Shown here: piece after piece, positions 51,957-62,165 of the stretch
Layout of the letters: each line of letters opens with the position of its first letter
How positions within the stretch are numbered: position 1 is the stretch's first letter
From: Cytobacillus massiliigabonensis
GTDB lineage: Bacteria > Bacillota > Bacilli > Bacillales > Cytobacillaceae
Assembly (NCBI RefSeq): GCF_900199725.1
Contig: NZ_LT904902.1
Coordinates: 466,659 to 530,658 of the forward strand
DNA: 64,000 nt
Direction of reading: 5' to 3'
Program-made: the position numbers and the translations under genes
Notes under the pieces: generated by a model
Told to the model about the DNA's origin: nothing
The model's input: the letters and a program-made list of their open reading frames with translations, nothing else
Databases searched by the model: none

Positions 51957-52751
51957 TTAGTCCGCTACAAAGGAGTCATGGACTCTTTTCCAGAACGGGA
52001 ATGGACGGAAGCGGGCGAAGCGTATTTGCTCATCTGCCACTCGAAATTGGATGGACTTCACATCTTTATGAAGCATCGTTAAATGGTCGACAGCAATTAA
52101 AAAGTCTGGTGCATTCACTGGTTTCAACGTACATGTATGATGCGCCGGAAGGACGAGCGGGGATCCGACAGTCCGGAAAACCTTATTATTAATTGAGGCC
52201 ATTTCAGCCAGCTGAATTGCCGATATGGAAGGATGAAGAATTGCACCGCCCAATGCCTTATTATAGGCAGTACTCCCTGAAGGTGTTGAAATACACAATC
52301 CATCCCCTCTAAACCGTTCAAAGTGCTGACCTCGAATGTCAACATCCATTACGAGCGTCGCATCAACAGCTTTTACCGTGGCTTCATTCAATCCAAGGAA
52401 ACGTGTTTCCCTGCCTCCATTCTGATAGCGGATAATTACCTCAACCAATGGATATTCAATCACCTGAAAAGGCGTCTTGGCGATAGCAATCACAAGTTTT
52501 TCAATTTCCTCTGGAACCCAATCCGCATAAAATCCTAAATGTCCTGTATGTACTCCTACAAATGCGGTTTTGTCAAGACGTCCGGTATAGCGGTGGAATG
52601 CATAAAGCAGTGTGCCATCCCCGCCTACTGAGATTACGATATCTGGCTGCTCTTCATCATATATCAGATCAAAATCTAATAAATACGTTTTCATTTTATG
52701 CATGAGCGTATTCGATTTTGTATCACCTTTTGACGTAATAGCAAATTTCAT
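51957..52751 (-). CDS. nadF: NAD kinase NadF
   Basis: A 264-residue NAD kinase (PpnK/YjbN) that phosphorylates NAD to NADP. The diphosphate motif is [15 protein letters not shown] and the NAD-binding stretch is [33 protein letters not shown] is the conserved C-terminal core. The ATG at 52751 ([10 protein letters not shown]) is ten bases from GAGGAG; an in-frame ATG three codons earlier is too close. It lies between yjbM and yjbO as in B. subtilis. A dispersed repeat copy follows immediately after the stop. Confidence 0.95.
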   Translation of the reverse strand: MKFAITSKGDTKSNTLMHKMKTYLLDFDLIYDEEQPDIVISVGGDGTLLYAFHRYTGRLDKTAFVGVHTGHLGFYADWVPEEIEKLVIAIAKTPFQVIEYPLVEVIIRYQNGGRETRFLGLNEATVKAVDATLVMDVDIRGQHFERFRGDGLCISTPSGSTAYNKALGGAILHPSISAIQLAEMASINNKVFRTVGSPLVLPAHHTCTLKPVNAPDFLIAVDHLTMLHKDVKSIQFRVADEQIRFARFRPFPFWKRVHDSFVAD

Positions 52752-52798
52752 TCGTATCATGCTCCTCTTAATTAGATATGCGGGTGACCTTTCTAAAA

Positions 52799-53431
52799 TT
52801 ATGTATTTTCCTGCTGCTCTTTTTTCTTTGTAAAAAAAGCCTGAGCATCTTGAATTTCGCCTCGAATTAGAGACATTTCCTCATCAAGCCTGAAAGCCGC
52901 CTCCGCTGCACGCTGCAGTCTCATTTTAATATCCTCTGGGAACTGCCCTTTATATTTGTAATTTAAGGAATGCTCGATGGTTGCCCAGAAATTCATTGCT
53001 AGTGTCCGAATTTGAATTTCAGCTAGAATCTTCTTTTCCCCATGAATCGTCTGAACTGGATAACGTATTACCACATGATAAGACCGATAGCCGCTCACCT
53101 TTTTATGGGATATATAATCTCTTTCTTCGACAATCTCAAAATCATTTCTATTTCTCAGCAGTTCAACGACCCGCTTAATATCATCAACAAACTGACACAT
53201 CATTCGCAAGCCTGCAATATCCTGCATTTCTGTTTCCAGCTTATCCAAAGGAATTCCTTTTTGATTTGCCTTATCTAAAATACTAGCGATTGGTTTCACC
53301 CTGCCAGTAACGAATTCAATCGGCGAATGAGAAGATGCTTGTTCATACTGTTTTCTCATTCCTTTAAGCTTTACCTTCAATTCTTCAACTGCTTGCTTGT
53401 ATGGACTTAAAAATTGATCCCAATTCTTCAT
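52799..53431 (-). CDS. yjbM: Small alarmone synthetase YjbM (SasB/RelQ)
   Basis: A 210-residue stand-alone (p)ppGpp synthetase. Synthetase residues are seen in [31 protein letters not shown] and [41 protein letters not shown] is the conserved RelA/SpoT core. There is no hydrolase or regulatory domain. YjbM proteins act as tetramers and are stimulated allosterically by pppGpp. ATG start. The gene lies 39 bases upstream of nadF and probably shares its transcript. Confidence 0.95.
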   Translation of the reverse strand: MKNWDQFLSPYKQAVEELKVKLKGMRKQYEQASSHSPIEFVTGRVKPIASILDKANQKGIPLDKLETEMQDIAGLRMMCQFVDDIKRVVELLRNRNDFEIVEERDYISHKKVSGYRSYHVVIRYPVQTIHGEKKILAEIQIRTLAMNFWATIEHSLNYKYKGQFPEDIKMRLQRAAEAAFRLDEEMSLIRGEIQDAQAFFTKKKEQQENT

Positions 53432-53512
53432 ATGTAAAACACACCACCTTATCCTTTTATATTTATGTAAGATAGCCTGAATAATCAGACTTGGGTGGAT
53501 GATCTAAAAATT

Positions 53513-53884
53513 TTATAAAAGAAGCGCTTCTACCTTTTCAACCATTTCTTCACCGTAATTGCTGTTCCCTTTTATATTCTCGATTAAGTAGCTTAATTCC
53601 TCGTGAAAATCTTTTAATAGCAAATGTTCTTTTTGGTCACTTATGTATACAGTTATACGCTGATCGTGCGCCTTCTTAAGCTCAGGCCATGTTGACTCAG
53701 GGATGGAGATGTATGTATAGTCATCGTGCATATCAACAACATAAATAAAAGAGAAATGATCAGAATCAACAAGCATTTGCCCCACCGGCTTCATTTCCAA
53801 AATCGAAACCCCTTCTTCAACTTGCAATACCAATTCCTCATTTTTATTCCATTCAGCATTCACAATCTTAATTTTCTTTTTCAT
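53513..53884 (-). CDS. yjbL: YjbL-like hypothetical protein
   Basis: A 123-residue soluble acidic protein without recognised domain. Its position between yjbK and yjbM and its size agree with B. subtilis YjbL. The N-terminal half looks like beta strands (KIKIVNAEWNKNEELVLQVEEG, then DHFSFIYVVDMHDDYTYISI), and the C-terminal half like helices. ATG at 53884 follows GGAGG; the open frame starts five codons earlier in the ribosome binding site. Function unknown. Confidence 0.75.
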   Translation of the reverse strand: MKKKIKIVNAEWNKNEELVLQVEEGVSILEMKPVGQMLVDSDHFSFIYVVDMHDDYTYISIPESTWPELKKAHDQRITVYISDQKEHLLLKDFHEELSYLIENIKGNSNYGEEMVEKVEALLL

Positions 53885-54007
53885 TTTTTCTACCTCCAAA
53901 CTCTTTTATTATTCTATCACACAGCGAGAAATAATCTAAAAAAAATTGCTGATAAAAGAGAAGAAAGCGATAATAAGATGATGACTGATTGAAAGGATGA
54001 ATGTTTT

Positions 54008-54595
54008 TTGTTTCAAAATATTGAAATAGAATTTAAAAACTTACTTACGAGACAAGAATTTGAAAAACTTGTCTCCCATTTTAGATTGAATGAAACTGAC
54101 TTTTTCACACAGGAAAATCATTATTTTGATACACCTGATTTTGCTTTAAAAGAACGAGCATCAGCCCTCCGTATCCGAAAAAAAGAGGGGAATTATGAAC
54201 TTACATTAAAACAGCCATACCAGGATGCTCTCTTAGAAACAAATGAAATACTTGAGCCAATAACTGCTGAGCTTATGGTCAAAACTGGAAAAATTGAGAA
54301 TGAGACCATTAAAAGGCTAATTGAAGAGATGAATATTGATTCAGACAGGATTCAATATTTTGGTTCATTAACTACAAAAAGAGCTGAAGTGGAATATGAA
54401 GGGGGTCTAGTTGTAATAGACAATAGTTTCTATTTAAATAAAGAAGATTTTGAGTTAGAATATGAAGTAAGCAACAGAATAGACGGTCAGAAGAAGTTCT
54501 CTGCCTTGCTTGAACAATTAAAAATCCCTATGCGAAAAACAGAAAACAAAATTAAACGTTTTTATAACGTAAAGTATATGCAGAACAACGATTGA
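54008..54595 (+). CDS. yjbK: CYTH domain protein YjbK
   Basis: A 195-residue CYTH (triphosphate tunnel metalloenzyme) protein. The start IEIEFK is the ExExK motif, and further charged strands (ASALRIRKKEGNYELTLKQP, then EYEGGLVVIDNSFY and FELEYEV) line the tunnel. Family members hydrolyse inorganic triphosphate or make cAMP; in B. subtilis YjbK the natural role is not settled. Start is TTG with AAAGGATG upstream. It is followed 18 bases later by the transglycosylase gene. Confidence 0.88.
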   Translation: MFQNIEIEFKNLLTRQEFEKLVSHFRLNETDFFTQENHYFDTPDFALKERASALRIRKKEGNYELTLKQPYQDALLETNEILEPITAELMVKTGKIENETIKRLIEEMNIDSDRIQYFGSLTTKRAEVEYEGGLVVIDNSFYLNKEDFELEYEVSNRIDGQKKFSALLEQLKIPMRKTENKIKRFYNVKYMQNND

Positions 54596-54613
54596 AAAAG
54601 GAGAAAGTATTTT

Positions 54614-55255
54614 ATGAACGTCCAGCAATTGAAAGTCATGCTTGAATTACAAGCTTTAAAAGGTTTTAATAGTTCCCAATCAGGAACTGCTGACACTAAT
54701 ACAATGTTTCAAGATTTTCTTACTGAATTATTATCGGATGCTAACCTATCTTCATCTGATTCAGCTAACAGACAGCAAGGATCAGTTGCTTCTTTGCAAT
54801 CATATTTGAATACGCCTGTATCTCCAGTAGCAGGTACAGCATTACCTCCTGTCAGTCTAACTAAGATTTCCGGATCTAATAAGAACTTTAATGAAATTAT
54901 TGAAAAGGCAGCAGCGCATTATAATATCCCAGAAAAACTGCTCCATTCAGTCATTAAGCAAGAATCAAACTTCAATCCGAATGCTGTTAGTTATGCAGGT
55001 GCATCTGGTCTAATGCAATTAATGCCAGAAACGGCGAGAGGGCTTGGCGTCAAAAACGTATTTGATCCACAGCAAAATATATTTGGCGGTGCCAAGTACT
55101 TGCGCCAGATGTTAAACAAGTATGATGAGAATATTGAATTAGCCTTAGCCGCCTACAATGCCGGTCCAGGTAATGTGGACAAATATGGAGGCATCCCTCC
55201 ATTTAAAGAAACCCTAAATTATGTGCAAAAAATCAAATCTAGCTTTCTCGCATAG
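54614..55255 (+). CDS. cwlQ: Lytic transglycosylase CwlQ (YjbJ)
   Basis: A 213-residue SLT-type cell wall hydrolase. A low-complexity Ser/Asn-rich N-terminal region (about 1-85) without an obvious signal peptide precedes the SLT domain (about 95-210). It shows the catalytic glutamate in [15 protein letters not shown], then [15 protein letters not shown] and [20 protein letters not shown]. subtilis CwlQ cuts glycan strands with both transglycosylase and muramidase activity. ATG start behind AAAGGAG. A terminator follows. Confidence 0.9.
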   Translation: MNVQQLKVMLELQALKGFNSSQSGTADTNTMFQDFLTELLSDANLSSSDSANRQQGSVASLQSYLNTPVSPVAGTALPPVSLTKISGSNKNFNEIIEKAAAHYNIPEKLLHSVIKQESNFNPNAVSYAGASGLMQLMPETARGLGVKNVFDPQQNIFGGAKYLRQMLNKYDENIELALAAYNAGPGNVDKYGGIPPFKETLNYVQKIKSSFLA

Positions 55256-55264
55256 TCAAATTCC

Positions 55265-55293
55265 AAAAACCGTCTAAAGAATGGACGGTTTTT
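55265..55293 (+). terminator. Terminator of yjbK-cwlQ
   Basis: Perfect 10-bp stem (55265-55274 with 55284-55293) ending in a T run. Confidence 0.9.
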
Positions 55294-55451
55294 GTATGTA
55301 AAAAATGTCGTCAACAACATAAACGCTTATTAAAAATGTTTAAATAGCCATTGTAAGCTATTTATTTGAGATATAAAGCACTCATTGATAGAATAAAGGT
55401 AATTCAACAGATGTATGGGATGGCTTCCATTCCATAAAAAGGAGTATTAGT

Positions 55452-55859
55452 ATGGTCGAGAAAATGAATACACCTTTCGATTTAATCGGTGCGGATAAGC
55501 TTCACCAGCTTGTTGAGGCTTTTTATAAACGCGTTGGGCAACATCCAGATCTTATTCCCATTTTCCCAAATGATCTTACAGAAACAGCTAGAAAACAAAA
55601 GCAATTTTTAACTCAATATTTGGGCGGTCCCCCATTATATACATCGGAACATGGACATCCCATGCTTCGTGCCAGGCATATGCCTTTTGAAATAACAGAA
55701 ACGCGAGCGAAGGCTTGGCTTTCATGCATGAACGAAGCGATGGACGAAGTTGAACTCTTTGGACCTATTAGAGAAGACTTTTACGCACGACTCTTTTTAA
55801 CTGCACAGCATATGGTTAATACATCTGAAAACGATAAGATGAAAGGTGAGAACTTGTGA
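55452..55859 (+). CDS. yjbI: Truncated hemoglobin YjbI
   Basis: A 135-residue group II truncated hemoglobin. [20 protein letters not shown] is the usual opening, [21 protein letters not shown] carries the conserved glycine motif and proximal histidine, and [13 protein letters not shown] follows. ATG start behind AAAGGAG. Its last four bases overlap the yjbH start, so the two are translationally coupled, as in other Bacillus. In B. subtilis YjbI affects YjbH stability or function and peroxide resistance. Confidence 0.94.
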   Translation: MVEKMNTPFDLIGADKLHQLVEAFYKRVGQHPDLIPIFPNDLTETARKQKQFLTQYLGGPPLYTSEHGHPMLRARHMPFEITETRAKAWLSCMNEAMDEVELFGPIREDFYARLFLTAQHMVNTSENDKMKGENL

Positions 55860-56743
55860 ACAATCAAGAATCATTCAAATCAAAGTCGTCATCTCCTCAT
55901 TGCCATGGCAGTGAGAAGAAACCGCTTGAATTGTACATGTTCATCGATCCTCTTTGTCCAGAGTGCTGGGCACTTGAACCAATTATTAAAAAACTAATGA
56001 TTGAATATGGTCGTTACTTTTCCATTAAACATGTATTAAGCGGCAGGTTAGCAACGTTAAATATCGCAAGGAAGCAAAATTTTGAAAGCATGGCTGAGCT
56101 TTGGGAAAAAACTGCGAGCCGTTCAGGAATGTCTTGTGATGGCAATCTTTGGCTTGAGAATCCAATATCCTCTCCACATCTTGCATCCATTGCAATAAAG
56201 GCTGCGGAGCTTCAAGGAAGAAGAGCTGGCATTCGTTTTTTACGAAAGCTGCAAGAGGTTTTGTTTTTAGAAAAGCAAAATGTTTCTAACCTAGACATTT
56301 TAACAAAGTGTGCAAAAACAGTTGGTCTTGATGTCGATGAGTTTATTTCTGATATTCATTCTGAAAGTGCAGCAAGAGCCCTCCAATGTGATTTAAAAAT
56401 CACCTCAGAAATGGAGGTTCAAGAAATTCCTACGCTTGTCTTCTTTAATGAACATATAGAGGAAGAAGGAATAAAGATTACTGGAAATTACCCATATGAA
56501 GTGTATGAACAAATTCTAGAGGAAATGTTAATGAAGAAGCCCGAACGATCTGTTCTTCCGCCATTAGAGATGTTTTTACAGTATTTTAAGTTTGTCGCAT
56601 CACAAGAAATTGCTGTTGTCTATAATCTAACAGTGAATGAAGTGGAAAAAGAAATGAAGAAGCTGCAATTAAAGCAAGTAGTTGAACAAATTCCAGTAAA
56701 ATACGGAATGTTTTGGAAGTATAATGAATTAAATCAATCCTGA
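55856..56743 (+). CDS. yjbH: YjbH, ClpXP adaptor for Spx
   Basis: A 295-residue DsbA-fold protein that binds Spx and presents it to ClpXP for degradation. The N-terminus has a His/Cys stretch (HCHGSE, C16) and the thioredoxin-like CPEC (C34, C37) in [15 protein letters not shown]. The C-terminal part (about 225-295) is helical. Start GTG overlaps the yjbI stop. Its target Spx is encoded at 63227-63622, and the other Clp adaptor MecA at 62166-62828, so one region carries two proteolysis adaptors. Confidence 0.94.
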   Translation: MNNQESFKSKSSSPHCHGSEKKPLELYMFIDPLCPECWALEPIIKKLMIEYGRYFSIKHVLSGRLATLNIARKQNFESMAELWEKTASRSGMSCDGNLWLENPISSPHLASIAIKAAELQGRRAGIRFLRKLQEVLFLEKQNVSNLDILTKCAKTVGLDVDEFISDIHSESAARALQCDLKITSEMEVQEIPTLVFFNEHIEEEGIKITGNYPYEVYEQILEEMLMKKPERSVLPPLEMFLQYFKFVASQEIAVVYNLTVNEVEKEMKKLQLKQVVEQIPVKYGMFWKYNELNQS

Positions 56744-56775
56744 CTTATAAATCTAACATATATTATTCATTTCAG

Positions 56776-56812
56776 AAAAAAGACCATGCCTTCGTCAGCA
56801 TGGTCTTTTTCT
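56776..56812 (+). terminator. Terminator of yjbI-yjbH
   Basis: Perfect stem (about 56777-56789 with 56798-56810) and a T run. Confidence 0.88.
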
Positions 56813-57032
56813 TGTTTTTATCGAACAAAGGGGATGGGAGAAATTTTTCACGGCCCAAACAAAGGGGTTAATGTTTGTTTGTGATCAACTTCATGTCATT
56901 ACTATATCATCTTACTATTTCATCGACAATAAGTTTGTGTGTTTCTTCACAAGATTGTCATATCCAGCGCATAAACCAAGGACAAGCGCATACAATGTCA
57001 TTAAACAGGACACTTAAGCATTGGGAGGAAGA

Positions 57033-57218
57033 ATGCAAGTGAAAATAAAAAAACTCACGATTGCCATGATGATTCTTTTTATCCTTTTCTCCTTTGTACT
57101 AAATATTCTTGGCCTCATGAAATTATTTCCAATTTATATTAGCTCACCCATTCTTTTTTTATCTGTATTTATATTTATTACTTTTATTAATGATCGAAAA
57201 AAATTCAAAGGTTTTTAG
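57033..57218 (+). CDS. Small two-helix membrane protein
   Basis: A 61-residue protein with two hydrophobic helices (about residues 7-27 and 33-51) and basic ends (RKKFKGF). ATG at 57033 is four bases after GGAGG; a GTG two codons later has better spacing and may be the true start. It sits between yjbH and pepF, where B. subtilis has the small gene yizD; I cannot confirm orthology. Function unknown. Confidence 0.6.
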   Translation: MQVKIKKLTIAMMILFILFSFVLNILGLMKLFPIYISSPILFLSVFIFITFINDRKKFKGF

Positions 57219-57221
57219 AAA

Positions 57222-57262
57222 TCTACAAGCGGAGGCGACACAAGCATAAGCCAAGAAAGTCT
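57222..57262. repeat. Possible relic of the dispersed repeat
   Basis: It contains AAGCGGAG followed by GGCGACACAAGCATAAG, which aligns with the reverse complement of the copy at 51910-51956 if about 13 central bases are missing. Confidence 0.4.
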
Positions 57263-57325
57263 AGGAACCCGCAGCAAGAGAAAAAAATAGGAGAACGGGA
57301 GCATATCCGTTCTCCTAAACTCCAA

Positions 57326-59143
57326 TTAACCAAGAAGATTTTCCATTTCATTTAATTTTTCCTCAAACACTTTACATGCATCCACAATTGGCTTTGAGCT
57401 TGTCATGTCTACGCCTGCTTTCTTTAGTACCTCAATTGGGTAATCAGAGCTTCCTGCTTTAAGGAATTCAATATAGCGTTCAACAGCTGGTTTTCCTTCT
57501 TCCAAAATTTGTTTACTTAGAGCAGTTGCCGCACTGAAGCCAGTAGCATATTGATAAACATAATAATTGTAATAGAAATGCGGAATTCGAGACCACTCCA
57601 ACCCGATTTCTTCGTCAATAATAAGATCTTCTTCACCAAAATACTTCTTATTCAACTCATAATATTCCTTTGTTAATGATTCAGCTGTTAACGCTTCATT
57701 ATTTTGTACCTTCTGATAAATGAGATGCTCAAATTCGGCAAACATCGTTTGACGGAATACTGTTCCTCTAAAGCCTTCCAGATAATGATTTAGCAAGAAT
57801 AAACGCTTCTTCTCATCATCGATTGTCTTCAGCAAATAATCATTAAGGAGCGATTCATTACATGTAGACGCAACTTCAGCAACAAAAATCGAATAGTTTC
57901 CATACGGGTAAGGCTGAGATTTCCTTGTATAGTAACTATGAACAGAATGGCCAAATTCATGTGCAAGCGTAAACAGATTATTCACATTGTCCTGCCAGTT
58001 CATCAAAATATATGGGTTCGTTCCGTATGTTCCGGATGAGTAGGCTCCGCTCCGCTTCCCTTTATTTTCATGGACATCCACCCAGCGATTATCAAAGCCT
58101 TCTTGAAGAACAATTTGATAGTCTTCCCCTAACGGTGCTAATCCTTTTAAAATCAAATCCTTCGCTTCATCATATTTCACTTCCATTTTCACATCTTTTA
58201 CAAGAGGTGTATAAAGATCATACATATGGAGCTCTTCTAAACCAAGCACTTTTTTACGAAGCTTGACATAGCGGTGCAATAAATGCAGGTTATCGTTCAC
58301 TGTTTTTACAAGATTATCATAGACGGATTCAGGAATATTATTTGCTGCTAGTGCGGCATGACGGGCAGAGTCATAATTTCTTACTTTCGCATTAAAATTA
58401 TTTGTTTTCACATTTCCGCTTAAAGTACTTGCAAACGTATTGCGGAACTTGCCATATGTGTCATAGACAGCTTTGAACGCATCATGTCTTACACGCTGAT
58501 CATCGCTTTCAAGAAAGCGGATATAGCGTCCATGCGTAATCTCCACTTCCTCCCCATTTTCATCTGTAATAGATGGGAACTCAAGATCTGCATTATTTAG
58601 CATTCCAAACGTGTTGCTTGATGCACTGAATACTTCAGAAGCTTGTGCAAGTAAACTTTCTGCCTCCGCAGATAAAACGTGCGGACGCTGCAGATTGATT
58701 TCTTCTAATGAATGCTTATAAACTTTCAGCTCTTCCTTTTCCTCTAAAAAGGCATCAATCTTCCCCTCATCGACTGCAAGAAGTTCTGGGACAATATAAG
58801 CAAGGCTGCTTGCTGCCTGAGAATACAAACCTTTAATTCGGTCATCCATCCCCTGATAAAAGGAATTAGTTGTATCCTGGTCATAGCGCATATGTGCATA
58901 TGTATAAAGCTTTGAGAGACGTTCTAAGAGATGATCCTGATACTGAAGGGCCTTATACAATTGTTCTGCACTTTCCCCAAGCTTTCCTTGATACTGGCTT
59001 GCTTCTGGGACAAGAGCCTCAACTTCCTTATATTCTTTATCCCATGCTTCATCACTAGCAAAAATATCCTCAAGTCTCCATGTATCCTCTACAGAGATTT
59101 CACTTCTATTCGGAAGCTTTTTAACTGCTGTTTCATTAGCCAT
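57326..59143 (-). CDS. pepF: Oligoendopeptidase F
   Basis: A 605-residue M3-family zinc metallopeptidase that cleaves short peptides in the cytoplasm. Zinc motif LAHEFGHSVH (HExxH, around residue 390) with the third ligand glutamate downstream in AEVASTCNESLL. The N-terminal helical lobe (about 1-370) restricts access to small peptides. The ATG at 59143 is eight bases from GGAGG; the open frame begins five codons earlier inside the ribosome binding site. It lies next to coiA as in B. subtilis; PepF has been reported to influence sporulation signalling through peptide breakdown. Confidence 0.95.
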   Translation of the reverse strand: MANETAVKKLPNRSEISVEDTWRLEDIFASDEAWDKEYKEVEALVPEASQYQGKLGESAEQLYKALQYQDHLLERLSKLYTYAHMRYDQDTTNSFYQGMDDRIKGLYSQAASSLAYIVPELLAVDEGKIDAFLEEKEELKVYKHSLEEINLQRPHVLSAEAESLLAQASEVFSASSNTFGMLNNADLEFPSITDENGEEVEITHGRYIRFLESDDQRVRHDAFKAVYDTYGKFRNTFASTLSGNVKTNNFNAKVRNYDSARHAALAANNIPESVYDNLVKTVNDNLHLLHRYVKLRKKVLGLEELHMYDLYTPLVKDVKMEVKYDEAKDLILKGLAPLGEDYQIVLQEGFDNRWVDVHENKGKRSGAYSSGTYGTNPYILMNWQDNVNNLFTLAHEFGHSVHSYYTRKSQPYPYGNYSIFVAEVASTCNESLLNDYLLKTIDDEKKRLFLLNHYLEGFRGTVFRQTMFAEFEHLIYQKVQNNEALTAESLTKEYYELNKKYFGEEDLIIDEEIGLEWSRIPHFYYNYYVYQYATGFSAATALSKQILEEGKPAVERYIEFLKAGSSDYPIEVLKKAGVDMTSSKPIVDACKVFEEKLNEMENLLG

Positions 59144-59276
59144 TTTCTTATCCTCCATTCAACATTTCGATATGCGAAAAAAAACCTCATTTGTTAATTT
59201 CTATCCTTACTTATAAAATCCTCCTTTTGATTAAAAAATCTCCTTCTTCTATTGTATTCAAAAGAAACGATTTCCA

Positions 59277-60473
59277 TTATTGTACCTTATTTAAGTGATT
59301 ACAAATTAATTTTCCATATTCCTGATAAAAGTCTTTTGCCATTTTTTCCTGATTCGAATAATTTTCAGCATATTGTTTCCTTGCCAACTGGAAATAATTT
59401 TGATTAAGCATCTTCAAATAATTTACTTGAACAAGCAGCTGAATATACTCATTTACAGCAGCTATTCCATTTCCTTCTTTTACTAAAGGGAGATTTCTAA
59501 TTTTAATATCTCCTTTTTGCACTCGTTTTCTAAAAGCATGAATAGCTTCCTTCATTGAAAAAGACCGCTGATGGTGAAACACATCCATTAATAAATAGCA
59601 CTGCCACTTCAGGACAGATGTTTCAATAAAAGGTGCATTAGACACAGGCAGGCCGATTTCTGGCGGTAAAAGGGATGGAATGAGGGAGTGGTTGTATAAA
59701 TCCTGGAGGAATTTATTCTGTTGGCCACCATATAGAGGGCTCATATCTTTTTGTTTCTTCATCTCGTTTTGCCATTCTATTAGTCTGGCTAGCTGTTTCC
59801 AGCTCGGATTCAGCAAATCAGCTAATTGAGCCTTTTCGATCGGGATCATTGAATAATTTGTTATGACGTTTTTAACTGTAACAGGAAGAATGGAATGCAG
59901 GGAAATGAGGGTATTTGTAATAGGACAAAATGCTGGTATACGCCATTGTTCTGAGGGAGATTTAGAGAGAAATAAATAATCGAAACTAGATAGAGCAGCC
60001 TTATGGCTTCCTTTTCGTTTTATATTTTTCCCAGACATAATCCAAATCGGGACAATATTTGCTTGATAATAATTGTTTGTTCTTTTCATAAATAATTCTT
60101 CTGGAATAACAGAACATTGGTACTCAATCGCATATTGGACACCTTCATAAACAAAACTGATATCTGGCCGCTGTGAAATTTCTTGATAGTAAGGCTCAAG
60201 ACTCGGTTTTAAGCCTAGTGAATCCAGCCATTTATACAACAGAATTTTCCCGCGTAAATGGTATTCTGACTCTCTTTCATAGCTGTCAGCACACACACTC
60301 CCAACTTTATGAGCAAAGTGAGAAATTCTTTTTGTGCCAATTTTTAATATCACCTGTTCACTACATTCCGGACAAAAAAATATCTCCTTTCGCCTTATTT
60401 CCTTTAACTTTTCTTGGTTTTGAACCTCAGTCAAGCTAATCCATTCTCCACACTTAGTTTTTGAAACAAGCAA
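59277..60473 (-). CDS. coiA: Competence protein CoiA
   Basis: A 398-residue CoiA, a nuclease-like protein required for efficient recombination during transformation. An N-terminal zinc-finger-like region has C34-x2-C37-x14-H52-x2-H55 and C61. It is followed by a restriction-endonuclease-like core (about 65-165: SYERESEYHLRGKILLY, RPDISF and AIEYQCS with the D...ExxC-type active site). Start TTG eight bases after AAAGGAG. The C-terminal 230 residues are less conserved. Its zinc module recurs in the YjcD helicase of this window. Confidence 0.92.
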   Translation of the reverse strand: MLVSKTKCGEWISLTEVQNQEKLKEIRRKEIFFCPECSEQVILKIGTKRISHFAHKVGSVCADSYERESEYHLRGKILLYKWLDSLGLKPSLEPYYQEISQRPDISFVYEGVQYAIEYQCSVIPEELFMKRTNNYYQANIVPIWIMSGKNIKRKGSHKAALSSFDYLFLSKSPSEQWRIPAFCPITNTLISLHSILPVTVKNVITNYSMIPIEKAQLADLLNPSWKQLARLIEWQNEMKKQKDMSPLYGGQQNKFLQDLYNHSLIPSLLPPEIGLPVSNAPFIETSVLKWQCYLLMDVFHHQRSFSMKEAIHAFRKRVQKGDIKIRNLPLVKEGNGIAAVNEYIQLLVQVNYLKMLNQNYFQLARKQYAENYSNQEKMAKDFYQEYGKLICNHLNKVQ

Positions 60474-60533
60474 AATCTCATCTCCTTTCTATATTTCAAT
60501 CATTCGACGGGAAATGACAAATACCTTTATTTA

Positions 60534-60560
60534 TATAAAAAAACCTAGTCAACTAGGACT
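60534..60560 (-). terminator. Terminator of the cardiolipin synthase gene
   Basis: Stem of nine pairs (60541-60550 with 60556-60564 region) and a T run on the minus strand formed by the A run at 60536-60543. Confidence 0.8.
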
Positions 60561-60565
60561 AGGTT

Positions 60566-62083
60566 CTATAAGAAAGGTGATAACAATCTTGAGGTTGATT
60601 CAATCACACGGTATCCAATATGTCTCCGCTTAAATTTACTAATATCTATCTTTCTCGAATGTTTGAGGTCATTCATATATTCTTTTACAAGCTTTTGGGT
60701 ACTTCTTGTTCGATATAAGAATGCATTTACCTCAAAATTTAAATGAAAACTTCTCATGTCCATATTAGATGTTCCGATAGATGCCAATTCCTCATCTACG
60801 ATGACAATTTTGCTATGCATAAAGCCCTTCTTATACTCATAAATTTTCACCCCAGCCTCCAGCAGCTCAGGAAAATAAGATCTTGAGGCATAGAATACAA
60901 TTTTCTTATCTGGTCTTTGCGGCATGAGCAATCGAACATCAACTCCGCTTAGAGCAGCTACCTTTAAAGCAGAAAAAATATCTTCATCAGGAATAAAATA
61001 TGGAGAGGCAATCCATACCGATTTTTCTGCTGAAGTAATCATGGAAAAGAAGATGTTTTTAATAACACTCCATTCATTATCTGGACCCCCAGCAATCAAT
61101 TGAACCCCGCCATGAATATTTTCTTCTAATACAGGTGATAAATAATCAGCTGATAAAATATTTTGATTCGTCATATAATACCAATCCTGCAGAAAAATCA
61201 ATTGAAGACTTCTAACAGCTTCCCCCTTCAACATCATGTGGGTATCTCGCCAGAATCCAAAGCTCTCAACGCGCCCTAAATACTCGTCCCCAATATTCAG
61301 TCCGCCAACGAAACCTACAGTTCCATCAATAACAATAATCTTTCGATGATTACGGAAATTAATCTTGCTATTCAGGAAAGGCAATCGGACGGGACCAAAT
61401 GGGATTATTTCCACTCCAGCCTGCCTAAGCTCAGAAATATACTTTTTTGATAATTGCAAGGAACCAACGGCATCAAATAGAAATCTTACTTTTACTCCTT
61501 CTTTTACCTTTTGAATGAGAATCTCCTTTATTTCCTGACCAATATGATCATGACGGACGATATAATATTCCAAATGGATATGGTGGGTGGCACTCTTTAA
61601 TGATTCTAATATTTCTCGGAACGTTTCATCCCCATTTGTAAGCACCTTTGTTTGAGTAGCAAATGATATAGGACTATGCCCTAAGTTCTGTGCAAGATGG
61701 AACAACTTACGTTGATGATCTGCCATTTGTTTGATTTTTTCTTCATTAATTGGATCATTTTCACCTTCAAATCGTAAAAATGCCTGCTTATCAAGGATAT
61801 ATTTTCGTCTAAACATCTTCTCTTTTTTATAATTTCGGCCGAATAAAAGATAAAAAATAAATCCAAATAATGGAAAACTACCTAAAACAACTAACCAAGT
61901 TAAAGTTTGTGCGGGATGCCGATTCTCTAAGAAGATGACAAAAGCAATAAATATAACTGACATCGACATTAATAAACTTATATAACCTACATATCCTCCT
62001 GCTGGATCTACGTAGCGATCATATACAAAAACAAATCCAACTAAAAGGCTGATAAATAACACGATTCTTACTGTATTTTTCAA
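60566..62083 (-). CDS. cls: Cardiolipin synthase
   Basis: A 505-residue phospholipase D-type cardiolipin synthase that joins two phosphatidylglycerols. Two N-terminal helices (about 5-22 and 32-55) and a third segment (WLVVLGSFPLFGFIFYLLFG) precede two HKD motifs, HNHRKIIVIDGTVGFVGG with NIGDEY, and FMHSKIVIVDEELASIGTSN. The TTG at 62083 is preferred, with TAGGTG five bases upstream; the open frame extends seven codons further to another TTG. The length is near the ClsA/YwiE range. Confidence 0.92.
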   Translation of the reverse strand: MKNTVRIVLFISLLVGFVFVYDRYVDPAGGYVGYISLLMSMSVIFIAFVIFLENRHPAQTLTWLVVLGSFPLFGFIFYLLFGRNYKKEKMFRRKYILDKQAFLRFEGENDPINEEKIKQMADHQRKLFHLAQNLGHSPISFATQTKVLTNGDETFREILESLKSATHHIHLEYYIVRHDHIGQEIKEILIQKVKEGVKVRFLFDAVGSLQLSKKYISELRQAGVEIIPFGPVRLPFLNSKINFRNHRKIIVIDGTVGFVGGLNIGDEYLGRVESFGFWRDTHMMLKGEAVRSLQLIFLQDWYYMTNQNILSADYLSPVLEENIHGGVQLIAGGPDNEWSVIKNIFFSMITSAEKSVWIASPYFIPDEDIFSALKVAALSGVDVRLLMPQRPDKKIVFYASRSYFPELLEAGVKIYEYKKGFMHSKIVIVDEELASIGTSNMDMRSFHLNFEVNAFLYRTRSTQKLVKEYMNDLKHSRKIDISKFKRRHIGYRVIESTSRLLSPFL

Positions 62084-62126
62084 CTTTGCACCTACTATCA
62101 ACAATTCATATTTTCTTTAATTTCGC

Positions 62127-62160
62127 AAAAAAACCCGATTTCATAGTTGAAATCGGCTTT
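62127..62160 (-). terminator. Terminator of mecA
   Basis: Stem around 62136-62143 with 62148-62155, extended by A and T runs, just past the mecA stop. Confidence 0.85.
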
Positions 62161-62165
62161 TCTAA